Assembly: GCA_003972865.1 (NCBI GenBank)
Contig: QOAX01000008.1
Coordinates: 1-7,900 of the forward strand
Origin: Verrucomicrobiota bacterium
Lineage (GTDB): Bacteria > Verrucomicrobiota > Verrucomicrobiia > Limisphaerales > UBA1096
Length of the DNA stretch: 7,900 nt
Direction of reading: 5' to 3'
In this document: positions 1-6,118 of the stretch, in pieces
Position numbering within the stretch: position 1 is the first letter of the stretch
Layout: each line of letters starts with the position of its first letter
The notes under the pieces: generated by a model
What the model was told of the DNA's origin: nothing
The model's database searches: none
The model's input: only the letters and a program-made list of their open reading frames with translations
Translations under genes and position numbers: made by a program

Positions 1-1384
1 CCAAGCCGGCGACGTTGAACGGCTCGATTGTTTTTCGAACCTTGGCCAGCACTTCCTCGCGCTTGGCCAAGCGGACGACCGACTCACAAATCCCACGAGT
101 CGCCGGCCCGAATTCCGGGTGGTCGCACAGTAAAAACGACTCGGCCAACTCCGGCTTGGCCAGGCGGTGCGCCGTCTCCGAGTAACTCATCGCGGCGAAA
201 TAGAGTTGTGCCAGCACCGCGAACAATTCGAAGTCGTCCATGCTCGCGTATAGCGCGCCGACCAGCCGCGAGACTTGGCCAAGCTCGGCCAGTGTTCGAC
301 GCTCGTACTCGGCCGGGTCGATCTCACCGCCGAGCAGCTTGGCCAGGCGCTGTATGCCGAGCAGCGTCAGCGGGAACCCGGTCGACAATAGCGGATCCAC
401 AAACCCGGCCGCCGATGGGAGCATGGCCCAGCGCGAGCCGGTGATTTGCCCGCTACCAAACGACAGCTCCGGCGCGAACACAAATCCGCCCACCGGCTCG
501 GCGACGGCGAACTGTTCCGCCAGCGACGGCAGCTTGGCCAAAAGCCGTTGCCAGCCGACTTCGCCCCCGGCCAAACCCAGTTCATCGGCTCGCTGCCGCG
601 TTGCTGCCACCCCGGCGCTGGTGATGCCGTTGTTGAATCTCAGCACCCAAACCCAGCCACCGTCGAATACGTGATGCACCGCCGCGTCCTCCACCGGATA
701 CGGCGCGCCGCCCGCGCTTGGCCAAGCGCCGACGTTGTTGAAATGCGCGAACAACCCGCTTGTCGCCGGCATCAGCGGCAGTTCGCGGTTGGCCAAGCCA
801 AGCGTGCGGTGCAGCCAACCGCGCGGCCCGGTGGCATCGATCACGAAGCCGGCGTGGAACCGCACCGACCCGGCGTTTCGCCGGCCGGAAAGCGTCACGC
901 CGTCCGGCCGCTCGTCGAAACTCGTCAGCTCGGTTTGGTCGAAATACTCGACGCCGAGCCGCTGCGCCTCGTTGGCCAAGTGCTCGTCGAAGTCGGCACG
1001 AAACCAGTGCGTGTCGGCGACCTCATCGCGCGGGCTGGCGGCGACGAGCAGTTGGTTTCGCCGCTGCTCATCGTCGCTGAAAGCTTGGCCAAGCGTGTGA
1101 TGAAAAAAGGAAAAACCGCGCTTGAGGCCGCAGCCGATTTCCGGGTGCTCGCGCTGCCACTCGCCCCAGCGGCGGAAGGGCAAAAGCTGCGGGAGATCGT
1201 GTTGCCCGGCGAGTTGCTGCAACAGCAAATTGGCCAGCGGCGTGGACGACTCGCCGATGGCGAAGCGAGGATGCCTGCCCCGCTCGATCAACACGACCGA
1301 GCGACCCAGCCGCCTGGCCACCATCGCCATCAGCGACCCGCCAAAACCAGCGCCGACGATCGCAATGTCCGCCCGGTGTTCCAT
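1..1384 (-). CDS. FAD-dependent oxidoreductase, tryptophan-halogenase-like (C-terminus cut by window edge)
   Basis: An open minus-strand frame runs 461 codons from ATG at 1384-1382 to the left edge without a stop, so the C-terminus is missing. It reads as a flavoprotein monooxygenase of the halogenase/geranylgeranyl-reductase type. Seen: an N-terminal dinucleotide-binding loop (GAGFGGS, residues 11-17) ending in the ribose-binding glutamate of VLIER (residue 34); GESSTP at 44-49, typical of this superfamily; LKRGFSFF at 87-94, at the place where halogenases carry the catalytic-lysine KxG motif; DATGPRG at 183-189; WVWVL at 244-248, resembling the halogenase WxWxIP motif but without the IP; and a C-terminal flavin-contact segment AAGFVDPLLSTG at 325-336. 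No signal peptide. The ATG follows the alr stop directly (TAAATG), so translation is probably coupled. The gene holds three exact copies of the window's 12-base palindrome. The substrate cannot be told; halogenation is possible but an ordinary oxidation or reduction is equally plausible. Confidence 0.88.
   Translation of the reverse strand, partial: MEHRADIAIVGAGFGGSLMAMVARRLGRSVVLIERGRHPRFAIGESSTPLANLLLQQLAGQHDLPQLLPFRRWGEWQREHPEIGCGLKRGFSFFHHTLGQAFSDDEQRRNQLLVAASPRDEVADTHWFRADFDEHLANEAQRLGVEYFDQTELTSFDERPDGVTLSGRRNAGSVRFHAGFVIDATGPRGWLHRTLGLANRELPLMPATSGLFAHFNNVGAWPSAGGAPYPVEDAAVHHVFDGGWVWVLRFNNGITSAGVAATRQRADELGLAGGEVGWQRLLAKLPSLAEQFAVAEPVGGFVFAPELSFGSGQITGSRWAMLPSAAGFVDPLLSTGFPLTLLGIQRLAKLLGGEIDPAEYERRTLAELGQVSRLVGALYASMDDFELFAVLAQLYFAAMSYSETAHRLAKPELAESFLLCDHPEFGPATRGICESVVRLAKREEVLAKVRKTIEPFNVAGL
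60..73. repeat. palindrome copy, CGCTTGGCCAAGCG (14 bases perfect)
   Basis: A perfect inverted repeat carrying the full 12-base core at 61-72 plus matching outer C/G. It lies in the flavoprotein gene, read on the minus strand as R-L-A-K-R (residues 438-442). Confidence 0.9.
154..348. repeat. cluster of three one-mismatch palindrome copies
   Basis: GCTTGGCCAGGC at 154-165, ACTTGGCCAAGC at 273-284 and GCTTGGCCAGGC at 337-348 each differ from the core at one base. Two share the same A-to-G change in the right arm. All lie in the flavoprotein gene. Confidence 0.75.
532..541. repeat. palindrome derivative retaining the TTGGCCAA centre
   Basis: GCTTGGCCAA keeps the left arm and the 8-base centre; the last two core bases read AA in place of GC. 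In the flavoprotein gene. Confidence 0.5.
715..728. repeat. palindrome copy, CGCTTGGCCAAGCG (14 bases perfect)
   Basis: Identical 14-mer to the one at 60-73, core at 716-727. In the flavoprotein gene it is read in a different codon phase, as A-W-P-S (residues 220-223). Confidence 0.9.
787..798. repeat. one-mismatch palindrome copy
   Basis: GGTTGGCCAAGC differs from the core only at the second base. It is followed by CAAGCG, so the right half-site appears twice in a row (GCCAAGCCAAGCG). Confidence 0.65.
972..979. repeat. palindrome centre TTGGCCAA only
   Basis: The 8-base centre is present but both arms differ (CGTTGGCCAAGT). It may be a decayed copy or chance. Confidence 0.35.
1083..1094. 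repeat. palindrome copy, GCTTGGCCAAGC (12 bases perfect)
   Basis: Exact 12-base core; the outer pair is A/G and not palindromic. In the flavoprotein gene it is read in the third codon phase, as L-G-Q-A (residues 98-101). Confidence 0.9.
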
Positions 1385-2542
1385 TTAATCCGCTGCGGCG
1401 TCGAGGTGGATTCTTGGCAGGCGACTGCGCCAAGCGGTCAGCACCTCGTACGATACAGTGCCCTTCCATGCGGCGAGATCGTGCGCGGTGATTTCGCAAT
1501 CACCCTGCCGGCCCATCAGCACGACCTCATCCCACGCGGCCGCCTCGGGGATGTCGGTCAAGTCCACCATCGTCGAGTCCATCGCGTTCGCGCCGATGAT
1601 CGGGGCTCGTTTGCCGTGCACCAGGACATGGCCCTCGTTGCGCACGCGCGGGTAGCCGTCGCCGTAGCCAAGCGGCAGCACGCCAAGCCGCCGATCGCCC
1701 GGCGCGCGGTAGCGCAGGCCGTAGCCGACGTTGTCGCCCTTGCGAATGTCTCGAACAACGGCGAGCCGCGTTTTCAGCGTGCCGACCGGCTCGATGCCTT
1801 CGATGCGCCGACAAACCTGCGACGGAAAAACGCCGAGCGGCAGCAGGCCGATCCGAACCATGTCGAAGTGCGCCTCCGGCAAATCGAGAAAGCCGCCGGA
1901 GTTGCAGAGGTGCCGGCAGCCAACGGCCAAGCCGGCCTGCTCGACCGACGCGCAGGCGGCGCGGAAACGACCGAGCTGCTCGTGTGCGAACGACTTGTCG
2001 AGTTCGTCCGACATCGAGAAATGGCTGAACATGCCGTCGAGTTGCAGCCCCGGCAGCGTGGCGATTTTTTCGACCAAGCCAAGCGCAACATCCCAGCGCG
2101 CACCGTAGCGGCCCATGCCGGTGTCGATCTTTGCGTGGACGCGCAGATGCTGTTCCCGCGCTTGGGCCAAGCGGCTTGCCGCCTCGGCGATCGGCGCGTT
2201 GCCGATGGCCAGCGTGAGGCCAAGCTCGAGGCAGGCCGGCAGCTCCGATTCCATCCGCTCGCCCATCAGTAGCACCGGCGCGGTGATGCCGGCGTCGCGC
2301 AGCTCGGCCGCCTCGTCGAGGTTGCTGACGAGCAGGCTCTCCGCCCCTTGGTCAAGCGCGACACGGGCGACCTCGACCGCGCCGTGGCCGTACGCGGCAT
2401 CCTTCACCACCGAGCCGATGGCCAGGCCATCCGGCGCGTCGGCGCGGATGAGCCGAAAGTTTTCAGCCAGTTGGCCAAGGTTCACTTCCAGCCACGCGGG
2501 ACGCGTGGGTCGGTTGTTCGATTGTCCGATGGTGTCACTCAT
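1385..2542 (-). CDS. alr: alanine racemase (PLP-dependent, fold type III)
   Basis: A 385-residue protein that interconverts L- and D-alanine, normally to supply D-Ala for peptidoglycan, in the cytoplasm. Seen: the PLP-binding lysine K47 in VVKDAAYGHG (family usual is KANAYGHG, so two neighbouring positions differ); K138 and R145 in HAKIDTGMGRYG, spaced like the family pair that orients the active site; R230 in MVRIG, matching the arginine facing the PLP ring nitrogen; Y274 in VGYGLRY, the second catalytic base; AMDSTMVDLT at 320-329; and the C-terminal VSYEV containing a conserved tyrosine. All catalytic residues I can place are present, so it should be active. The start at 2542 was chosen because its ATG overlaps the upstream stop by 8 bases (ATGAGTGA) and gives a normal family length; an in-frame ATG further upstream at 2620 would give a 26-residue extension unlike the family. 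It is the middle gene of the operon. Whether it serves the cell wall or supplies a D-amino acid to this operon is not decidable here. Confidence 0.95.
   Translation of the reverse strand: MSDTIGQSNNRPTRPAWLEVNLGQLAENFRLIRADAPDGLAIGSVVKDAAYGHGAVEVARVALDQGAESLLVSNLDEAAELRDAGITAPVLLMGERMESELPACLELGLTLAIGNAPIAEAASRLAQAREQHLRVHAKIDTGMGRYGARWDVALGLVEKIATLPGLQLDGMFSHFSMSDELDKSFAHEQLGRFRAACASVEQAGLAVGCRHLCNSGGFLDLPEAHFDMVRIGLLPLGVFPSQVCRRIEGIEPVGTLKTRLAVVRDIRKGDNVGYGLRYRAPGDRRLGVLPLGYGDGYPRVRNEGHVLVHGKRAPIIGANAMDSTMVDLTDIPEAAAWDEVVLMGRQGDCEITAHDLAAWKGTVSYEVLTAWRSRLPRIHLDAAAD
2159..2173. repeat. palindrome copy with one extra central G
   Basis: CGCTTGGGCCAAGCG equals the 14-mer with one G inserted in the centre. 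It lies in the alanine racemase gene, read on the minus strand as R-L-A-Q-A, so the extra base is part of an intact reading frame. Confidence 0.55.
2471..2478. repeat. palindrome centre TTGGCCAA only
   Basis: The 8-base centre in the 5' part of alr, with arms AG and GG that do not match the core. Probably a decayed copy or chance. Confidence 0.35.
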
Positions 2543-3794
2543 TGCCGGGTGGCCAAAGGCTCTCGCCGATATCGGGCCGAAAATAGCTGCCGAGGCATCG
2601 GATTTTTCGGATGTTTTCATTGGCAACAGCGAGAGCCGCCGACACGGCGGGGCCGAACGCCACCACGTCGGCGACCCGGTGGCCGGTCGCCAGCAGACCG
2701 CCTCCGTCGTCGAACGCGACCTCGTTCCACCACACGTCGCAGGCCAGCTCGCCCTCGAACGTGACCGGCACGCTCGGCCCCTCGAGTTGCACGAACGGAT
2801 AACCGTAGCCAGCCAGCGTCATCGACGCGCCGAACTCGTGCCCGGCGCGGAAACGCACCTCCGGCGACTCGCCGCTGGCCAGACGCATCAGCGTGGCGAC
2901 CGGGTTCTCGAGCATGCGCAAAATCATCGGCGTGGCGGTGATGCCAAGGCGGATGTTGTACTCGATCGCGTGCCATTGGCCGTCGCGAAAAATGCCGGTC
3001 GCCTGTATCGGCCCGGTGTAGCCGGTCTCGACAAACCACGGCTTGAACGGATGCAGCAGCGCCTTGGCGAGGCCGTATTGGTCGCCGGGATCGGCCTGCG
3101 CCAAGCCGCCCATCGGCGCGCCCGCGACGATCCCCATGTTGCCGGCGTGGGCGCGTTTGTATTCCTGATTCGTCACGAGCGAGTGCACTTCGCCGTTGGC
3201 CACGAGCGCGATGTGACCGGCCTCGCGGCGGCCAAGGTATTCCTGCAGGAAAACGCCCTCGGCGTAGTTGATGCGCTCGAGCCAGGCGCGGGTGTCGCCG
3301 GGGGTCTCGCAGAGGATCGTGTGCACCGGGCTGTTCGGCGAACAGAGCGGGTTCTTGATGACGAAGGCACGCGGCTCGCGGTCGAGAAACTCGAGCGCGT
3401 CGAGCCGATTGTGCGCGACGTGCGACGCCGGAAACGGCACGCCGAACCGCTGGCAAAGCTGCCGCGCAAAGTCGCGGTCGCGCTCGATCAGCATCGCGTC
3501 GCCGGTCGGCGAAAAAACGGCCGCGCGGCTAGCGAGCAGCGACCCGGTCCAAGTAGCCTTGGCCCAGTCGATCGACATCGGGACAACGAGGTCAGCCGAC
3601 TGGCGATCAATGAGTTCGGCCAGAGACTCTGCGCTTGCCAAGTCGTGCGTCGGCCCGGCCAAGGTGGGTGCAGCGTGGGCGTAGTTTCGCGTCAGCGCAC
3701 ACGACACTTCTGCGCCGTCGTCGCTGAGAATCTGCATCACCGCCTGTGCAAACCCGCCGACGCCGAGTACCATGATGTGCGGCTGCCTGTCCAC
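2535..3794 (-). CDS. divergent PurD-like ATP-grasp ligase
   Basis: A 419-residue protein aligning end to end, by eye, with phosphoribosylamine-glycine ligase (PurD). Seen: N-terminal IMVLGVGGFAQAV (7-19), like the PurD start; VIKN at 145-148, matching the ATP-grasp lysine strand; QEYLGRREA at 184-192, like the PurD EEFLDGEEA segment; NQEYKRA at 209-215; YTGPI at 259-263; IEYNIR at 277-282; GYGYP at 329-333; and the C-terminal YFRPDIG at 404-410, a PurD hallmark. Differences matter: the glycine-rich loop after the lysine (GLAAGKG in E. coli PurD) is replaced by PLCSPNS, and the RFGDPE metal-site motif reads RLGITA. It is therefore probably not the housekeeping purine enzyme but a paralogue joining some other amine and carboxylate, or a degenerate one. 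It opens the operon. The first in-frame start is GTG at 3794; ATG at 3773 is a possible alternative, with no clear ribosome binding site to decide. Confidence 0.83.
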   Translation of the reverse strand: MDRQPHIMVLGVGGFAQAVMQILSDDGAEVSCALTRNYAHAAPTLAGPTHDLASAESLAELIDRQSADLVVPMSIDWAKATWTGSLLASRAAVFSPTGDAMLIERDRDFARQLCQRFGVPFPASHVAHNRLDALEFLDREPRAFVIKNPLCSPNSPVHTILCETPGDTRAWLERINYAEGVFLQEYLGRREAGHIALVANGEVHSLVTNQEYKRAHAGNMGIVAGAPMGGLAQADPGDQYGLAKALLHPFKPWFVETGYTGPIQATGIFRDGQWHAIEYNIRLGITATPMILRMLENPVATLMRLASGESPEVRFRAGHEFGASMTLAGYGYPFVQLEGPSVPVTFEGELACDVWWNEVAFDDGGGLLATGHRVADVVAFGPAVSAALAVANENIRKIRCLGSYFRPDIGESLWPPGNE

Positions 3795-3885
3795 TCCGTC
3801 GGGTCAAGTTAGCAGAAAGCCGTACACGCTCCAAAGTGAATGCGCGTTGCGCTTGGCCAGGCGGGGCGATAGCGTCGGCGGCCGC
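3795..3885. promoter_or_regulatory. divergent intergenic region, probable back-to-back promoters
   Basis: This 91-base gap separates the outward-facing three-gene operon and the SGNH hydrolase gene, so promoters for both should lie here or just inside the genes. On the minus strand TTGGAG, a 17-base spacer and TAACTT preceded by TGC form a weak extended -10 candidate, with three of six consensus matches in each box; I would not rely on it. A one-mismatch copy of the palindrome sits at 3851-3862. No good Shine-Dalgarno sequence is visible before either start. Confidence 0.4.
3851..3862. repeat. one-mismatch palindrome copy in the divergent gap
   Basis: GCTTGGCCAGGC, the same variant as at 154 and 337. 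It is the only clear copy outside a coding region, 24 bases before the SGNH hydrolase start. Confidence 0.7.
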
Positions 3886-5085
3886 ATGATTCAACTGACT
3901 CCCGCTGGTGTTTTTGCCTCCCTTTTTTTGTTCGTGCTCGCGCTTGGCCAAGCGGCCGGAGCGGAGGCCAACCGCAACGTGAATCTGCGGGGCGGACTGC
4001 AGAATGCGCGCATTCAGTTTGAGCAAAAAAAGACGGGGCGCGTGGCGTTCATCGGCGGATCGATCACGCAGATGAACGGTTACCGGCCGATGGTCAGCGA
4101 TTGGCTGCGGTCGCGGTTCCCCGGGACGCAGTTCGAGTTCATCAACGCCGGGATCTCCTCGACCGACTCGCAGACGGGGGCGTTCCGGCTCGGCGACCAT
4201 GTGCTGGCCATGGGGCGGATCGACCTGCTGTTTGTTGAGTTCGCGGTGAACGACGATCAGGATGCGCGGCACTCGCGGCGCGGCTGCATTCTCGGCATGG
4301 AGGGCATCATCCGGCAGGTACGGCTCAAGCAGCCGTCGTGCGATCTTGTGGTGACGCATTTCGTCAACCCGGCGATGCTCAAGCAGATTCAGTCCGGCAA
4401 AATGCCGCCATCGATCGAGGCGCACGAGGACGTGCTCAAGCATTACAACGTGTCGTCGGTGTATCTCGCGCGGGAGGTGGCCGATCGCATCGCTGCCAGT
4501 AAACTAACATGGGCGCAGTACGGCGGCACGCACCCGAAGCGCGCCGGCAACGCGGTGGCGAGTGAGCTGATCGGCGAGTTGCTGGGCCGCCGCTGGGCCA
4601 AGCCGCTGCCGGCGAACGTGGGCAAGAGCGCGGTGCTGCTCCCAGCCAAGCCGCTCGACTCGGGGAGCTTTTTCGACGGCCACTTCCTGTTGCCCAGCTT
4701 GGCCAAGCGCGGCAACTGGGATTGGCATGTGCCGGAGTGGAAGAAAATCCCGGGGAGTTTCCGTGAAACGTTTGCCGGGCTGAGGCTGCTCTGCGGCGGG
4801 CGGGCAAGCGGCGGGGTGTCGTTTGAATTCGAGGGCCGGGCCGTCGGGGCCTACGTGCTGGCCGGGCCGGATGCGGGGGTGCTGGAGGTCAGCATCGATG
4901 GCGGGGAATTCAAGCCCGCAAACCTCTACCATCACTACAGCCGAGGGCTGCATTATCCGCGCACGGTGATGTTCGCCACCGACCTCGAACCGGGCAAACA
5001 CTCGGTCAAACTCCGCCTGGCCAGGCCACCCGGCGATGGGGCCAGGGGGACGGCGGCGCGCATCCTGCAATTTGCGGTCAATTAG
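3886..5085 (+). CDS. secreted SGNH/GDSL-family hydrolase with C-terminal beta domain
   Basis: A 399-residue exported protein, probably an esterase acting on acylated carbohydrate outside the cytoplasm. Seen: a signal peptide (hydrophobic stretch about residues 8-21, likely cleavage after AGA near residue 26); SGNH block I FIGGSIT at 55-61 with nucleophile S59; block II NAGIS with G89; block III VND with N122; block V GGTHP with H216. The position three residues before this histidine is usually aspartate but is glycine here, so the triad may be a Ser-His pair or use another acid. Residues about 280-399 look like a beta-sandwich (alternating short strands, GVLEVSIDGGEF, GLHYPR, LEPGKHSVKLRL), a module seen with SGNH esterases in this group of phyla. 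The ATG at 3886 was chosen because the signal peptide follows it directly; the frame stays open upstream to 3772 but that part has no secretory character. Exact palindrome copies fall in the signal peptide and at codons 271-275. Confidence 0.87.
   Translation: MIQLTPAGVFASLFLFVLALGQAAGAEANRNVNLRGGLQNARIQFEQKKTGRVAFIGGSITQMNGYRPMVSDWLRSRFPGTQFEFINAGISSTDSQTGAFRLGDHVLAMGRIDLLFVEFAVNDDQDARHSRRGCILGMEGIIRQVRLKQPSCDLVVTHFVNPAMLKQIQSGKMPPSIEAHEDVLKHYNVSSVYLAREVADRIAASKLTWAQYGGTHPKRAGNAVASELIGELLGRRWAKPLPANVGKSAVLLPAKPLDSGSFFDGHFLLPSLAKRGNWDWHVPEWKKIPGSFRETFAGLRLLCGGRASGGVSFEFEGRAVGAYVLAGPDAGVLEVSIDGGEFKPANLYHHYSRGLHYPRTVMFATDLEPGKHSVKLRLARPPGDGARGTAARILQFAVN
3941..3954. repeat. palindrome copy, CGCTTGGCCAAGCG (14 bases perfect)
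   Basis: Third perfect 14-mer, core at 3942-3953. It encodes A-L-G-Q-A at the end of the hydrophobic part of the SGNH hydrolase signal peptide. Confidence 0.9.
4697..4708. repeat. palindrome copy, GCTTGGCCAAGC (12 bases perfect)
   Basis: Exact 12-base core within the SGNH hydrolase, read as S-L-A-K-R (residues 271-275), a different phase from the copy at 3941. Confidence 0.9.
5015..5026. repeat. palindrome variant with paired changes, GCCTGGCCAGGC
   Basis: Two substitutions at symmetric positions keep the sequence a perfect palindrome. It is in the SGNH hydrolase C-terminal domain and is the last copy seen in the window. Confidence 0.5.
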
Positions 5086-5143
5086 CCGAAAATATCCGCT
5101 TTATTCGCTTGCAGGGTTCAGCGGGAAGTGCCACGTTTTCCGC

Positions 5144-6052
5144 GTGAAACTATCGCTTAAATCCAGGGAAAGGCGTGCCTTCACGCTGATTGAACTGCTG
5201 GTGGTGATAGCAATTATTGCCATCCTCGCGGCGCTGCTACTGCCCGCCCTTGGCAAAGCCAAGCAGACCGCCACCGGCATCGCCTGCATGAACAACAACC
5301 GGCAGTTGATGGTAGCATGGAATATGTTCGCTTCAGACAATCAAGGAAAGGTATGCTATGCTAGCGCATACCACCCGGAACCCACAGTAAAGTTTGCTTG
5401 GGCAGTTGGAGGCTCGCCCATCAGCTCAAGTGATAATTACATCTCAAAAGGTGTCATATTTAAATATGTGGGTAAATCCGATGATGTGTTCCGCTGCCCA
5501 GCTGACACTTTTCTGAACAAAGGTAGTAAGGGCAACCTTGTCCGGCATGACCGTAGCTACAGTATGAACATCTTTATGGGCGGCTGGTCCGGCTGGGCCT
5601 TCTGGGGAGATCAAGATTGGAAGGTATATCATAAACTCGATGAAATCGAGGATCCCTCTGGACGCTTCGTGCTATTGGACATGCGGCCCAACAGTATCAA
5701 TGCAGGCAACTATCGGGTTGACATGTCTGGCTATCCGGACAAGCAGAATTTACACCGCTTCTGGCAAGATTTCCCGGGTATTTACCACAATGACGCCACG
5801 ATGTTCTCCTTTGCCGACGGCCACTGCGAAAAAAAACGCTGGCTGGACGAACGCACGAAAAATCCCCCCGAGAATGCAGATGGGACAATCCCAAACCGGA
5901 TTATCACGACGCCGAACAACAAGGACGTTTACTGGATGCAGGAGCGAACAACCCGAAGGGAAAATCCCAAAAGGAAATACGAGGGGCCAGGTTATGCCTA
6001 CACCGCAAGACTGGCCGGCTGGAAACATCATGGTTATTGGCCTAACGAATAG
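5144..6052 (+). CDS. prepilin-type N-methylation, H-X9-DG domain protein (first paralogue)
   Basis: A 302-residue protein of the type II pseudopilin-like class abundant in Planctomycetota, Verrucomicrobiota and Lentisphaerota. Seen: a basic leader KSRERRA, a prepilin peptidase site A12/F13 with glutamate at mature position +5 (E17), then the hydrophobic helix LLVVIAIIAILAALLLPAL; NNNRQL at 50-55; FRCPAD at 116-121; and the C-terminal H-X9-DG signature (H215, D225, G226). The precise role is unknown; such proteins are thought to be processed and membrane- or surface-anchored. The GTG at 5144 was chosen because it leaves a short charged leader; the frame is open further upstream into the end of the SGNH gene. 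Base composition is clearly lower in GC than its neighbours: two 60-base lines counted (5341-5400, 5461-5520) give 48% and 43%, against 57% for a line in the next gene. It is followed after 66 bases by a paralogue. Confidence 0.9.
   Translation: MKLSLKSRERRAFTLIELLVVIAIIAILAALLLPALGKAKQTATGIACMNNNRQLMVAWNMFASDNQGKVCYASAYHPEPTVKFAWAVGGSPISSSDNYISKGVIFKYVGKSDDVFRCPADTFLNKGSKGNLVRHDRSYSMNIFMGGWSGWAFWGDQDWKVYHKLDEIEDPSGRFVLLDMRPNSINAGNYRVDMSGYPDKQNLHRFWQDFPGIYHNDATMFSFADGHCEKKRWLDERTKNPPENADGTIPNRIITTPNNKDVYWMQERTTRRENPKRKYEGPGYAYTARLAGWKHHGYWPNE
5181..5250 (+). repeat. direct repeat, prepilin helix coding segment (copy 1)
   Basis: This 70-base segment matches 6132-6201 at 61 of 70 bases. All nine differences are synonymous, so the encoded helix is identical in both prepilin-like proteins. 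Copy 1 uses A/T third positions more (ATA, GCA, ATT, ATT) where copy 2 has C or G. Confidence 0.85.
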
Positions 6053-6118
6053 AGCGAACGCCCTTCACCAAGCGCGCTGTTTGACCGACCACGGCGAACG
6101 GCCAAATTTAATGCGCAA

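Noticed and set aside
60..348. CRISPR-like array
   Set aside because: The copies are 12-14 bases, irregularly spaced (about 60 to 120 bases), variable and inside a coding frame; there are no cas genes.
446..2272. 608-codon plus-strand open frame
   Set aside because: It lies antisense to the flavoprotein and alanine racemase genes, whose conserved motifs are clear. The translated plus-strand product is rich in R, A, Q and H with no recognisable domain, as expected for a shadow frame in GC-rich DNA.
2543..2626. Upstream in-frame extension of alanine racemase
   Set aside because: It would overlap the PurD-like gene by about 90 bases and add 28 residues not matching the family; the ATG at 2542 in ATGAGTGA fits coupling and length.
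2115..3812. 565-codon plus-strand open frame
   Set aside because: Antisense to alr and the PurD-like gene; no domain, low-complexity composition and no sensible start context.
3607..4443. 278-codon minus-strand open frame
   Set aside because: It spans the divergent promoter gap and is antisense to the SGNH catalytic domain; no family features.
60..4708. Palindromes as transcription terminators
   Set aside because: The arms could form short hairpins, but copies sit in mid-gene, have no following T-run and show no tie to gene ends.
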